Shown piece by piece: positions 1-12,300 of a stretch of 64,000 nucleotides of DNA. Numbering within the stretch: the first letter of the stretch is position 1; each line of letters begins with the position of its first letter. A program made the position numbers and the translations under genes. The stretch spans positions 2,790,001 to 2,854,000 of the forward strand of contig NC_066283.1 in NCBI RefSeq assembly GCF_905404315.1, read 5' to 3'. The notes below the pieces were generated by a model. That model worked only from the letters and a program-made list of their open reading frames with translations, was not told the origin of the DNA and made no database searches. This DNA is from Leptidea sinapis. Taxonomy: Eukaryota > Arthropoda > Insecta > Lepidoptera > Pieridae.

Positions 1-277
1 TCAATAGTTTAATATCAGAAATCTAAATTTTTGTTTCTATTTTTTATTGACGTATTCTTTTATCCTCTTATAACTTTATTTTAGCAAAGTTTATATTGTG
101 TGTCACATGTGACACTCTTTAAATGACATCATGACTTAATAGCCCAACTTATTCCTAACACGAATTCCTTAAAATGTGATGTTTGTGGCTTGGAACGTTT
201 ATCAGGAACTACGTGCAATTTATATGTATAGGAAAACTAAGAAGTAAACAAATTGGAATATGCCTTCTGTTATTTAA

Positions 278-452
278 AAGAGTGGCAATGAGTTTATTGC
301 TACTTCTTCTCATTAGCTCAAACCTTTAAGCCTTTAGCTCAAACCTTTAGCTGAAGTAGCAGTAGATTAGATAAGAAAAAAAATTTTTTTGACATTCATA
401 AGTGTCATTTCTGTGGCCTACATGAATAATGTGATTTTGATTTGATTTGTAA
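278..452 (+). repeat. LINE 3'-end fragment, family C
   Basis: The segment GAGTGGCAATGAGTTTATTG, continuing to GATTTTGATTTGATTTG, is a near reverse complement of 3487-3640. Both run into a run of T or A and a Leu-poor 3' tail typical of a truncated non-LTR element. The two copies flank the first coding exon in opposite orientation. Confidence 0.5.
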
Positions 453-806
453 TATTGAGAAGTCAATTTTACCCAGACGAGTTATTAATGCCGCTTACGT
501 TAAACGAGTTCTTATGTTACGTAAAATAGGTGCATGTTTGACATGTGGCGATAGGAAATGCTTTTAGCGTTACAATGTCACACCATACAATTCCCAAGGT
601 TCTTTTTATACCGAAATTTTATTCACATATTACTTACTAAATGTTACCGCTTTGCTGGGTGAATTTTAAAAGGAAATAAATTAAATTTTATATTGTCAAA
701 AACTACCACCCATTCCAAAGAGAATGCCTCCGACCTGAGAACAATGGGCGCAACATACTCAGCGGGGATTTTTTATTGCTTTTCATATAAAAAGATTTAA
801 CAAAAA

Positions 807-1197
807 TCAACCGCCTTCAAAAATACTATTCCAAAACAATAGATACAATGAGCACTAAAAAGCATAAAAATAATTGCGTATTTTTATACAATGTAATTAA
901 TTAATCTAATTCTAGTTACGAGTATTGTTATTTTTGGAATCGGCGTCCTTCCGCCGCAACCCGCTCTCGCCTCTCGCCTCCTCACGACTCAAGCACATCT
1001 CACCTACCTACCACCACATAGTTAATGTACGTAACAAACCTGTCTTTGATGACACCGACTCCAAAAATTACAATAATCGTATCTAGAATAAGATTAATTA
1101 ATTAGATTGTTTAAAAATACGCAATTATTTTTATACTTTTTAGTGCACATTATATCTATTGTTTTGGAATAGTGTTTTTAAAGGCGGTTGTTTTTTT
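807..1197. repeat. Foldback element with ~145-bp inverted arms
   Basis: The left arm (about 807-950, starting with the run CAACCGCCTTCAAAAATAC) is nearly the reverse complement of the right arm (about 1055-1197). The two are separated by a GC-richer loop of about 105 bp. A second, partly deleted copy lies at 18,405-18,660. The arms contain GCACTAAAAAG and AAATAATTGCGTATTTTTA. The long arms and small loop identify a foldback-type non-autonomous DNA element. A truncated LINE 3' end (family B, 690-765) sits just before it. Confidence 0.7.
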
Positions 1198-1659
1198 GTA
1201 TATTTTTTTTTATTTTTTGATTTTGAAGTGAGATTGAGTGAATTTGAAGTACACTAACTAACAATTTGTCTAAATATGTGTAAATATACTAAATTTTTGC
1301 AGCAATGAACGTAAGTACTTTCCAATTTGAATACAGACAGTGCTCCGTTACTTTGTCATGGATTCCGTAATCCGAACCTAACCAAACTCTCACGAAACTA
1401 TCTTTGAAGTATATCCTTTCCAATAAAAAAAGAATCATCGAAATCGAATCGGAAAATTTATCATTCACTTTGCTACACGTATGTATAGCAATTTAAGACT
1501 TTTATGGTATTTCACTGTCAGATCTGGACCAAATTACAATGGGACCACTCGGGAAGCACCAGCTTTCAAATAATTATTAAAATCGGTTCACCCAGTCGAA
1601 AGTTTTGAGGAAACAAACATAAAAAAATACCGATGAATTGAGAACCTCCTCCTTTTCTG

Positions 1660-2060
1660 AAGTCGGTTAAAAATATGTTTATAAAGTAATATTGTACAAT
1701 TAAACTTATTATTTAATAGCCTGAGGGCGGTCGCTCCATTCCCAATCTGTGGAATCATTAAGAAAGTCATAAATGCTATAGTAACCTTTACGACACAAAC
1801 GTTTTTTAACACTTCTTTTGAATATCGTAATAAAAGCATATACCTCGCCCCACAAAAGACTTACTAACTCGACATAGCTGAGTAGTAGGCATAACAAGTT
1901 TATATTTGTTCCTCGTGTTAATATTATGATTGAGTAAGTAAGTGTTTTGTAGGGCGATGTATATGCTTCTACAATATGATCCCAGAAAATGTACAAAACA
2001 AATGTGTTACGAAATTTAAAAGAAAAAAAAACGTTTGTGTGGGAAAGGTTACTATAGCAT
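1660..2060 (-). mobile_element. LINE 3'-end fragment, family B (CR1/Daphne-like C-terminus)
   Basis: The minus strand encodes a protein tail, VKKRLCRKGYYSIYDFLNDS followed by TDWEWSD, ending at about 1720, then a 3' UTR. Related 5'-truncated copies are at 690-765, 4756-5100, 34655-35005, 52800-52870, 57176-57330 and 63060-63150. The shared block includes GCCTGAGGGCGGTCGCTCCA. The peptide resembles the end of CR1/Daphne-type LINE proteins. Confidence 0.6.
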
Positions 2061-2104
2061 AAACGATTTTCTTATATATATATATATATATACATAAACT
2101 ATAT

Positions 2105-2420
2105 TATTTTGCAAAAAAAATTGTATTATGTTTGTAATAAATTAAAAATACTTCTAATTCTGAATTAAAACTATGGCGATCTTATGCGAGAGAGGAAACC
2201 TAGCTCTGCTCGATTCCTCAAGGCCATTGGCTCGGTCCCCAGCCTTAAGGTCCTTGAGTCGTATCGGTTTGAGAAAACAGCAGCTGGTAATTGATTCCAC
2301 AAAGTAGCTAGGCAAGAAATTTTTCTCAACAGGCAGGGTTATAGAATGCCAGACGTCAACATGATGTGGGTGGATATTTATATTTAGACGGGATGTCCGG
2401 TGGTGGAATTCTAATAACCG
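2105..2420 (-). mobile_element. LINE ORF2 C-terminal fragment
   Basis: The minus strand carries a decayed C-terminal block like that at 54,300-54,650 (pattern LWNQLPAAVF...FKKRAY), with shared DNA such as TGATTCCACAAAGT. The segment 2105-2240 also recurs inverted at 24,425-24,560. The fragment ends about 45 bp before the Rgk acceptor at 2466. Confidence 0.5.
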
Positions 2421-2466
2421 GACTAGGTATATGGTTCCTATTTCTAATGCATCTCATTATTTTCAG

Positions 2467-3340
2467 GTTCACAAGACATGATTCTTCAAACAACAAGCTA
2501 CAGGTGAAGTTTCAACAATGGCACTAAATAGTCCAAGTGGCTACCCACCACTCTCACCCAAACCACTCACGCCCAAAAGTCCACGCCATTTTATATTCCC
2601 GCAAAAAAGCCCATCAATCACTTCCAGCACCTCGTCTTCAGGGTATTACACGCCTCAGTCAAGCTGTAGCTATGACAAGCATGCACCACCAAAAAGTCCA
2701 TTGGCACATGGCCACAGAAGTCCAATGAGCCCAAGGCATTTTAATTTCAATCAGCAAAAATCCCCTTCTGAACGCTCAAGCCCATGTCATTTCGACCGAG
2801 CTCCACTTGGCCTGCACTATACAACTTCTCTTAAGCATCATCGGCGGGAGAACTCACGATCTCCCAAGCCGCCTCCGGTTCACATCCATACTAACCCCGG
2901 CTATGTATCCCCGAACCGTATGAGAAAATTGTATGGATCAACCTCCACAGTGAGTTCAGCGCGACTTGTGACGTCACCCAGCATAATGTCGAGCCATACT
3001 GATGATTCAACCGACGTGATACCGGAAACTCCTTCAGCAGTTGTCCATGACGCGGATGATGAAGCAACTACAACATCTTCGAGAGTATGTCGCAAATCAA
3101 CGTCAGACCTAACAGATTTGACTGAAGACACACAGACTAGGTCTACCAGTCTAAGTAGACCATGCTCGCCGATGAGGCGTGGGTCCATCAAGGGTGGATT
3201 GGCGTATTTGGCAAGCAGGCGAGGATCGAGGGAGTCAACGATGTCAAACTGTGATTCTGTGGAGGATATTGGACCGTTAAATTTTCAGAACACAGTTCGG
3301 GGTCGACAAAGGCGCACTTCGAATTTCCTTGAATTGCCGG
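2467..3340 (+). CDS. Rgk: Rgk coding exon 1 (5' UTR 2467-2517, start codon 2518)
   Basis: The acceptor is TTTTCAG ending at 2466 and the donor GTAAGT begins at 3341. The ATG at 2518 is the first in its frame, because an in-frame TGA sits at 2479-2481. The exon encodes residues 1-274 plus one base of codon 275. The product is rich in Ser, Pro, Thr and His with many SP/TP pairs, which look like proline-directed kinase sites. The block SPRHF-x-F is repeated at residues 21-27 and 71-77, each followed by QK or QQK and then SPS. A low-complexity, probably disordered N-terminus is usual for insect Rgk proteins. Reading past the donor would add only 24 residues before a stop, so splicing is the better model. 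The acceptor implies an upstream non-coding exon. Confidence 0.9.
2478..2507 (+). other. Short upstream ORF in the Rgk 5' UTR
   Basis: An ATG at 2478 opens a 9-codon reading frame (MILQTTSYR) that ends at TGA 2505-2507, 10 nt before the main ATG and out of frame with it. It lies in the same exon as the start codon, so transcripts using acceptor 2466 would carry it. Such uORFs can lower translation of the main frame; whether this one does is unknown. Confidence 0.5.
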
Positions 3341-6300
3341 GTAAGTTATGGCTAACAACAATTAATGTTAGGCACTGTATTGTAATGGGCAGGGCAGCAA
3401 ACAGTAGAACATGATGAAAATACTTGGTTTTTGTTTAGAGAATGATAATTCGAGCTAACATATGATTTGGTTAAATATCATAAATCAAATCAAATCAAAA
3501 TCACTTTATTCAAAGTCAAAGAAATGACATGAATGTCAAAAGTTTTCTTTTCTTTCTTTATTTACAGCCACTTCGGAAGGGGTTGAGCTTTAATGAGCAG
3601 AAGTGGCAAAAAACTCATTGGCACTACAACATTTACAGCTTCATCTTTTTACAAATCATTTCACTTACAATATATAATGTAAAGTGATAAAACAAAAATA
3701 CTGAAACCTCAAATACTCAATGCCAATTATACACGAGTATAAGTCAAAAAAAGTAAATGTAAATGAAAATGTAAGAACAAGACTTATTGAGTACAGATGC
3801 TGCAATCCACCCACACTGTAAAAAAAAAAGTATTATGCGAGCATTTTAATAGCGATTATAAAAACGTATCGACATATAGACAATCTTGCGTAAACTAATA
3901 AAATATCATCATCCATATTTCTTAAGATATGCAACAAACTCTCAATTATTAATTAATTTCAACTCTTAAATCAGTAACGAGAAAACTTGCAAATGAATTT
4001 CACATCCGACGTGTTGGAAACATGTTATGAAGTTTTTGACGAACAATAATTAACACAGATACTCTTACAAGGAATATTTATTAAATTATAAGTTATTTAC
4101 CTTCAATCAGAAAGCATACAAAATATTGTTACCGTACTTTTTATTCCTTATTTTTCACATCGATCACATTCATTCATGGTTTTATTATTTGATGACCCAT
4201 ATTATCCCAGTTGTTAGTGACCCTGCCTACTTATATAGGGGTTCAAATCCCGGTAGGTGCAATCATTTATGTGATGAATATTGAAGTTTTTATGTATTGA
4301 TGTATTTTTAAGTATATCGTACTGATGGCAGGTTATGCCTAGTTTGGGTCAAGATAATTTGTGTAAAAGTGTGTTTACATTATATTATTTGCGTATCACA
4401 TCCAGGTAGAAACTTCATCCCAGCATCTAACTTACCTTTTAAACTCTCTATGTCCCCAGTATTTTTGTGACATTAAATATTTTTTTGCGTTGAATTTTAT
4501 TTTGCTTAGTTCGAAAATAAAAAATCTTCATTAGACCCAATTATAGATGCATAATGCCAATTAAACCCCCAGAAGGATCAATTTTGGGCGGTCACCACTA
4601 AAATAACCCCATTTGTTTTTTTAATGCTATACATAAACACTTCCCTTAATGACTCACTTAGTATCGGTATATATTGGGTATCAAAATCTCAAGAGATTGC
4701 AAATTCCGCGGTTATCTGTAAGGCAAAGCCAAATTGGTTTCTAAAGCAAGAGCAAATTCAAATTCAAATATTTTTATTCAAAATAGGATGTGAAATCACT
4801 TGCGGAAAGTCAAAAACTACCACCCATTCCACTCAGACCTGAGAAGAACGGGCGCAAAAAACTCAGCGGGCTTCTTTTTTTTTTCATTAAAATATGGTTA
4901 CAAAGTAATATCGTACAATTAAACTTATTATTTAATAGCCTGAGGGCGGTCGCTTCATTCCCAATCTGTGGTATCATTAAGAAAGTCATTTATGTTATAC
5001 TAAACCTCACCTCACCTCACACAAAGGTTTTTTTTATAATTCTTTTGAATATAGTAATACATTTATTTTGTACATTTTCTGGAATCTTGTTGTAAAAGCA
5101 TATACATTATTAAATTTTCCTCTCAATGATTCTTTAGGACCTAGGTTATATATAGCGCCAATAGCCCTCTTCTGCAGCACAAATATTGTATAAATATCGG
5201 CACCGTTGCTCCATACTTAGCTTAGTTAGCACGGCAGTACTTCAAGCCGGCCGACATTTTAGCGCTTCACAAAGCGCAGGTCCGGACACATATTGGAGTA
5301 TTCCTGTCATCACTGGTCTGGCGCACCCCAGTATCTGCTCAAACCATATCACCACCTGAAACGCAGAGCGGCTCGACTTATCGCGATCCAGTTTATCTCT
5401 GTGACAGCCGTTCCGAAGAGCTGTTTCACCTGATTCTGATTTATTCATTTTGATTTATTCATTCTGATTTATATTTTTGTCGGACAAGCAAATTCGTTAG
5501 GTGAGTTTAATACCCCGAATCGAAAACATTTCCAGTTTATATTTAAATTATATCTTGTAACAATTTACGAAAGTATCATCACCATCATTTTAGCCGCAAG
5601 ACGTCCACTGCTAGACAAAGGCATCACTCAAAGATCTCCACGAGGATCGGTCCTGCGCTGCCCTCGTCCAACGTATTTGCCGTATACGTCAGCGATCATG
5701 ACCTTTCTCATGGAGCCCATAGTTAGCGACCACGTCTGCGTACCGTAAGTCATCACTGGCAACACACACTGGTTGAAAACCTTCATCTTCGGACACTGTG
5801 ATATTTGGGATAGGAAAATTACTTACGACCGTTCCCAATATTCAGTCTATCTCTTACTCTTACTTGGGTTAAAAATCGTAACTATCGTAGACTTTTCTGT
5901 CCCAATAAACTTATCGACGGTAACTCATCTTACCCGTATACGCTGTCAGCGGGAAGACGTATAAGCTATACGTCTTCCCAGCAATAGAAGTTTGCATGGA
6001 AATTGCAATTCACGCGTCCCAATATAAGGCGAAAAGAATGACTATCGGGTATATTGGGACAGCTTCACATTATTGATAGCTAATGACTGACAGTAAAAGT
6101 TAGTAATTTATCTCTATCTGTAGATAGTATATTGGCAACGGCCGTTAGTTATCTACATGCCACAAAAAACTAACGACTTTCATTTATTTTAGTGGTGGAA
6201 CACTCAAGACCCCGTGTATGCTCATTGCCAGAAAAACCTTACAACCCGAGGCTGTCCGACGACCTGTATAGGCTGAGGACCTTCTCCATCACCACCAAGG

Positions 6301-9300
6301 GAGGTGTGGTGAACTGTGGTGACTCCATCTGCAATCGTAGGAGTCGGTCGAATACTTCTGTCAACTCAACCAATAGCAGGTATATACTGACAAGTATTTT
6401 AGAGAATTTTCAGAATTTGGCCTTCCTAGACTTAGCAAGCTTGCTAGGTTGACCTACACAAATAAAATTTGAACACCAACTCCACGTATCGTCTATAAAT
6501 TTTGTATGGTGAACAAACCATACAAAATTTATAGACGATACGTCACTCGAACGGTTGACACAGTTTGAAGAGCACTCGTACGGAACGCGAGAGGTCGCGA
6601 GTTCGAGTCCCGCATTGTTCATAAATTCTGTTTTCAAATTTTATTTGTGTGATTAATCCCAGAAGTGAATGAAGGTCATCACTTTAAAACATAACAAATT
6701 GTTTAGATTTGCAAGAGCGACATCTTAAGTCAATTTCCTAATATGCAAACATTGGATTTGAGCAGTTTTATCAACTGTAAAGAAGATCCTGTAGATGTAA
6801 GCCACAACCTGAGAGTTGAACAAAGCATACAAAATTTATCGATGATACGTCAGTGAAACGGTTGACTCAGTTGGAAGAGCACTCGCACGGAACGCGAGAG
6901 GTCGAGGTTTCGTGAGAGCACAGTTTCTATTTGACAACACGTATACCTTTTCCAATCTCGCAGAATTAGCCGTTTATTAAATTTTATAAAACGACTCTCA
7001 TGAGATTAACACTCTAAACGAATTAATAGATACAGACCGATTTATATCTGTAATAACAATTAAACTTCAAACCGCTTCCAACAAAACGCTAGAAACAATG
7101 TATTTGAAAAGTACAGATTTAATAACAACACCCAAACGGCTTAGGAACGCATTTAACATAAATATACATTTCTTTTATACATTTATATAATATTAATCTG
7201 GTGCTCCGGGTACGAGTAATCAGTGTATCTCTGAGTACGTAACTAGATTGAGCAGCTTGTGGAACCGAAAACGCAATGGCTGGATCAGCAGTAAGTAAAG
7301 TAGAAGAGGTGCCTTTCAGTGGCAGATCACAACCACGATTTGGCCGCTTATGCAAAATGGCCTCTCGCCGAAAGCAGAAGTGCATCAGGCTTGGCTCAAT
7401 GCGGTGATATCTAAGGATGTGAATTATAACTTAAAAAACACTACAATCATGCCTCCAAGTCCCTCAAAAGAGTTATTGCTGACGCGAAGTCGAGGCACAA
7501 TGGCAGTCTTGGCGAGAAACTTGTACGCCTGCCCTCGGGAACTCGTGCGTTCTGGTCACTCACAAGGATGTGCAAGGAAATTTCTGCTAGCCATTTATTC
7601 CGCCACTGCACAGGGGCGATGACTCGCTGGCTCATGACGTGAAAGAGAAAACTGATCTCCTGGGCTCCCTGTTCACGTCCAAATTGACACTGGATGACCA
7701 AGAGGTGCACCACCGCTGCATATTCACCTGTGCAAGTCATACATGCCCGAAGTGAAATTCCGGCATGGCACCGTGCTTAAGGCGCTTTTCACCTGACCAT
7801 CGGGCCCGATGGCATTCCCCGATAGTACTGCGGACATGTGCTCCAGAATTGGCGCCAGTCTTTATCTATCTTTTCCGGCTACCTTACTCATCAGACGTAG
7901 TCCCCAAACTATGTAAGGTGGCTTTAGTGCATCCGATCCCTAAGAAAGGTTACGCCCGGATCCGTACAACTATCGCCCCATTGCCATTACCTCCAATTTC
8001 TCCAAATTGATGTTGTCGATTATCAACGGCCAGCTCTTGGGATACCAAGGAACACCAGCTGATCAGCGACTGCAAGTACGGTTCCGTCAGGGTCACTCAG
8101 CTGGTAATCTTTTAGCATACCATACCATAGCATACCCATAAATGGGCGAAGTCAGAGGTATTGGCGGTGAGTTTGGACATAGCAAAGGCCTTCGATCGGC
8201 ACGTGGCATAAAGCAAACTTATTACGAAACTGCCATCATATGGGCTTCCCTAGTGGTTGTGGGTAGCTATTTGGCCGGTCAGAGCATCAAGTTTGTTATC
8301 AACGGTGCATGCTCCGACTTAAACCCATAAATGCTTGTGTCCCGCAAGGCTGTTTTGCATCCCCTACACTGTTTCTTCTGCATATCAATGATATGCTGCA
8401 AATCAGCTGTATTCATTGCTATGCAGGTTACAGCACAGGGTCTGTTTCTTTCATCGGCCGTGCCAAAATGTCCCGGGATAGCGTCGACAAGTCAACGACA
8501 AAATTTAGTCCAATTTAACCCCAAGAAGATTCAAGTTTGTGTGTGGTAAACACAAAAAAACACGCTAAAAAGTCTCCCTTGGTCGTATCCCTTCGATTCC
8601 AGATCACCTCCTATAACTGCCACAGCCTTTATTGGCATACTTGGTGTCGATATATCGAGCGACGTTTAGTTCCGTGGTCACTTTGAAGAGAAGGCCAAAC
8701 TAGCCTCTAAAAAGCTTGGCGAGACAACCTGACCTGAAAAGACCTGCAACTATTTTTAAGGCGCAAATTTGTCCTCACACGGACTAATGTTCTCACCTCT
8801 GAGCTGGCGCTCCCGGACGGGAAAAATAATTTTAAAGCACCTTATTTAGTCTTTTTAATTATCATTATTTTTTTTCTTTTTAGTATTGAAAACAACACCA
8901 AGAGTATTAATTGTAAAAGGGCAATTTCATCTTAAATATGTATCATATTTGTGTTATTATTATTACTTGACACGCGGGTGTCACACACAAATTTTCAAAC
9001 AAATTGTACGTTTTTAAGTGTTATAGACAAGTTTTCAATTCAGTTATACACAAACATAAATTTATAAAAGACCCGAATCATTTTATTATGAACTTTAAAA
9101 TAAAGGATGAATAAAGTAAATACATTCTGCGTAGAACTTGTTTAACTCAGCTTGGTCTAACGTGCCAAGATAACCAGATTAGTTTGAATAATTGTAGCTT
9201 TGCGTGTCAAATAAATGGAGTCAGTTTTCGCGCCTTGAAACTAATGAATATCTAGTAAAATTATACACGCACTTTTAATTATTTTGTTATAAAAATAGAA

Positions 9301-12300
9301 AAATATATTTTTATAATATAAAGTCTATATATGTATAACTTAACATTTTAATCCTATCTTGATTCTTTTTCTTTGTTTAATTTAATTTAATGTAATATTC
9401 AAACACCAGTTACACGGGTAATTATATGTATAAAGCTCGTCAAACATTATTTCGTATCTGCATTTTGTTGAAAAATAAAATCATTCATTCATTCATTATA
9501 TTAACAAAATCGTTATTATACTTATTATTAACAATAAAATTGTACCATACTCACATAGTTTTTAAGCCTGTAACTAACAAAATATGGGCGTCTGTTGACA
9601 CAATAAAGAAATTTATTTAATCTGCAATAACCATATAATTTAAAACCGCTTCCAAGCCTTCTCTTAAAATGTAGAGAACATTCAAGCAATGTATTTTGAC
9701 GAGTACTCAGATTGAATAAGAACTCCCAACGGCTTAGGACGCATTTAACGCAAACGTATATTGCTAACCCTTAAAAATAATATGAAAATAAAATGGCGTC
9801 ACACTAAATTCAATATGGCGGACGCCTCAAAAGGCTCACAATCGTTTTTTAATCCATCACTATGGTTTTGGTATTAAATGGCAGGATTTGTTCCGAAGAA
9901 TAGAAAGAAAGAAGATAAACATTCATTTCACAAAACAATCACAGAATACACTTATTATAAAAAGATAAAAGTACAAAAAAAACCAAAAAAGAACGTATTT
10001 AAATAGTAATAATTGATTTAATATTGGAGAGTTCTGTGCAGTGCACGAAACGGGTTACCGACTCTGGATTATCTGTGACACGGCCGTGGCTATGAAACAG
10101 CACTGATTTTCAGAGGTGGCCGTTAAACTTTGGAGATACAGTGCGCTCGAGATATAATAAATAATTCCTAATAATAATATATACATAAATCTCAATACAA
10201 AGAAGTAGATTGTAAAATATTTAGATATTTTAAAATAAAAAGTATTATTAAAAGAAACACATAGCAACAAACATATATGAACACCTATATTTTCTCCACC
10301 AATGCACCCAAAGCTGATCTTGTTTTTGTCGTTCCAAGAATTGTGACTTACATTTCCGACGAAAATTTTCGACGGTTCGTAAAGTAACATTTTATACATG
10401 TATTGGGATTCTGCTGTATATTTGTAGATACTTTTGTTCACAGAGCATCAGATCGATCACCATTCGATGGCTCCTGTTGCTCTGGGTATCGGCCTGTGGA
10501 CTCTGGCAGTCTTTCCACGCCTGACGAAGATGACCTAGATCCGGTAATAGACATATTTTATCTATTTAATTATCGGACGACCGAGCCTTGCTCGGATTTT
10601 TAAGAAGGTACAAAACTTGAACAAAAAAAACTAATAGGACATTTGGATTTGAACCGGAATCTTCTGCTTTCCGGATCACCCAATCACCCATCTGAGCTAT
10701 TATAGTCTTGTATATAGTGACGAAATTTACCTTTATATTCTAATGATGTTTATATGTATTTATGTATGTTTAAGTATGTTTATTGTATTAAATATATAGT
10801 TATACAAATTAGAGACGTGTAGAGGCGAAGCACGTTGCCAGATTTTGGCGAGACAACACGTCCTGAGGATGCCTCGTGTAGAGGCGAAACACGTGTCGAA
10901 TTGTTTTAAAGACAAATATTGGCGGAATTAACACTAAAGAAAACTTAAATAATTTGTATAATTATGGATTTCCGCAAAGTAACGCCTAATTCAATAAATA
11001 TATAGTTGTCTTGCAACCCATAGCATAGGCAACCAATATGTCTATTATGAGGCAAGATAATTTGTGTTCGAATGTGTGAATATTAGATTATAATATAATA
11101 CTGTTAAGATGAATGTTTAATTTTCACAAAGTAGAGAGATTACTTATATATATAATTGTCCACAGATTGCGAAATATCGGGTGGTATTGTTAGGAGACGC
11201 GGGGGTTGGCAAGACGGCGCTCGTCTCCCAGTTCATGACGTCAGAATACATGAATACCTATGACGCAAGCCTGGGTAAGATATTAAGTAATACAAGAAGT
11301 TTATGAAAATTTCAATTTATTTGGACACATATTCTATCATTTCAAATATTAACTCAAAGTTCTCAATATATTAGGAATTCGTATAAGGATTTCCTTCAAC
11401 AGAATTGTTAAACACTATTTGTGTTGTGGAGGTTAAGATAAAAATGAAAATATCATTTATTGCTAGATATTAGATTTAGTATAGTTTAATTGTATTTCCT
11501 CTATTTTTTCAATATTAAAGTGAAACTTTTATTACATCGTCTCAAACTTTTTCGTCTGTGTGTTGCATGTCGTGTGACGGTCGTGCGGCGCCTATAGTTC
11601 GCAGCAGCTGACCGTGTAGTGTATAGACTATTACTGATTTGTGCCAGTGCTCCACGCTATTTTGTTTGTTTTTGTCAGTGATTAATGTAAATGTTCCTAT
11701 TTTTATTATTTCCCATTATCATTCCAATTTTCCAAGTATAAAATTAGGATTGATAAAGCGATTTTTATACCCTTTTAATGGAATATTATTCCAAAAATTT
11801 TTAGTTAAATGTCTATAATGTAGAAGTTTCACTTTTACCGTGGTTTCATAAAACCACACAATCCTTTTTCTAGCTTGTCCACTGACATAGGCCTCCTCTA
11901 AGACCTTCTAGTGCTCTCTCTCCCGCGCTTCTATACTCCAAACTGGTCCAGCAACCTTCGTAATATCATCTTCCCATCTAATTATCTGTCTACCTCTCTT
12001 TTAGCATATCTGGGGTACCAATGGGTTAGTTTCTACCACTATTTGTTTGGGCCTCTGATCACGGGTCATACTTTATAAAACTGTATAATATGTTCTATAA
12101 TTAAATCTAAATAAATATTTAAGGAGAAATTTTTTGAGTTTTAGTGTTGGTGTATAAGTTTGTAATGTAAAATTAAAAAAAATCCTTTAAATATTGATTT
12201 ATTTAGTGGAAACAACATGTTAAGCTAGTAATGTAGGTTGTATTGTACATAAAAACAAGATATCTATGAAATATCCAGTAATGTAAAACCAATGTAACAA

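Noticed and set aside
3341..3414. Unspliced Rgk ending after exon 1 (298 residues)
   Set aside because: The GTAAGT donor and phase-matched downstream exons encoding a full G domain make splicing far more likely; the extension also runs into repeat sequence.
6549..6620. Functional tRNA gene
   Set aside because: Folds as a tRNA but has C at position 33, a poor D arm and repeat-family flanks shared with two other loci.
10055..10441. 128-residue minus-strand frame ending at an Rgk acceptor
   Set aside because: AT-driven, no motif, antisense to the intron-exon boundary of a well-supported gene.
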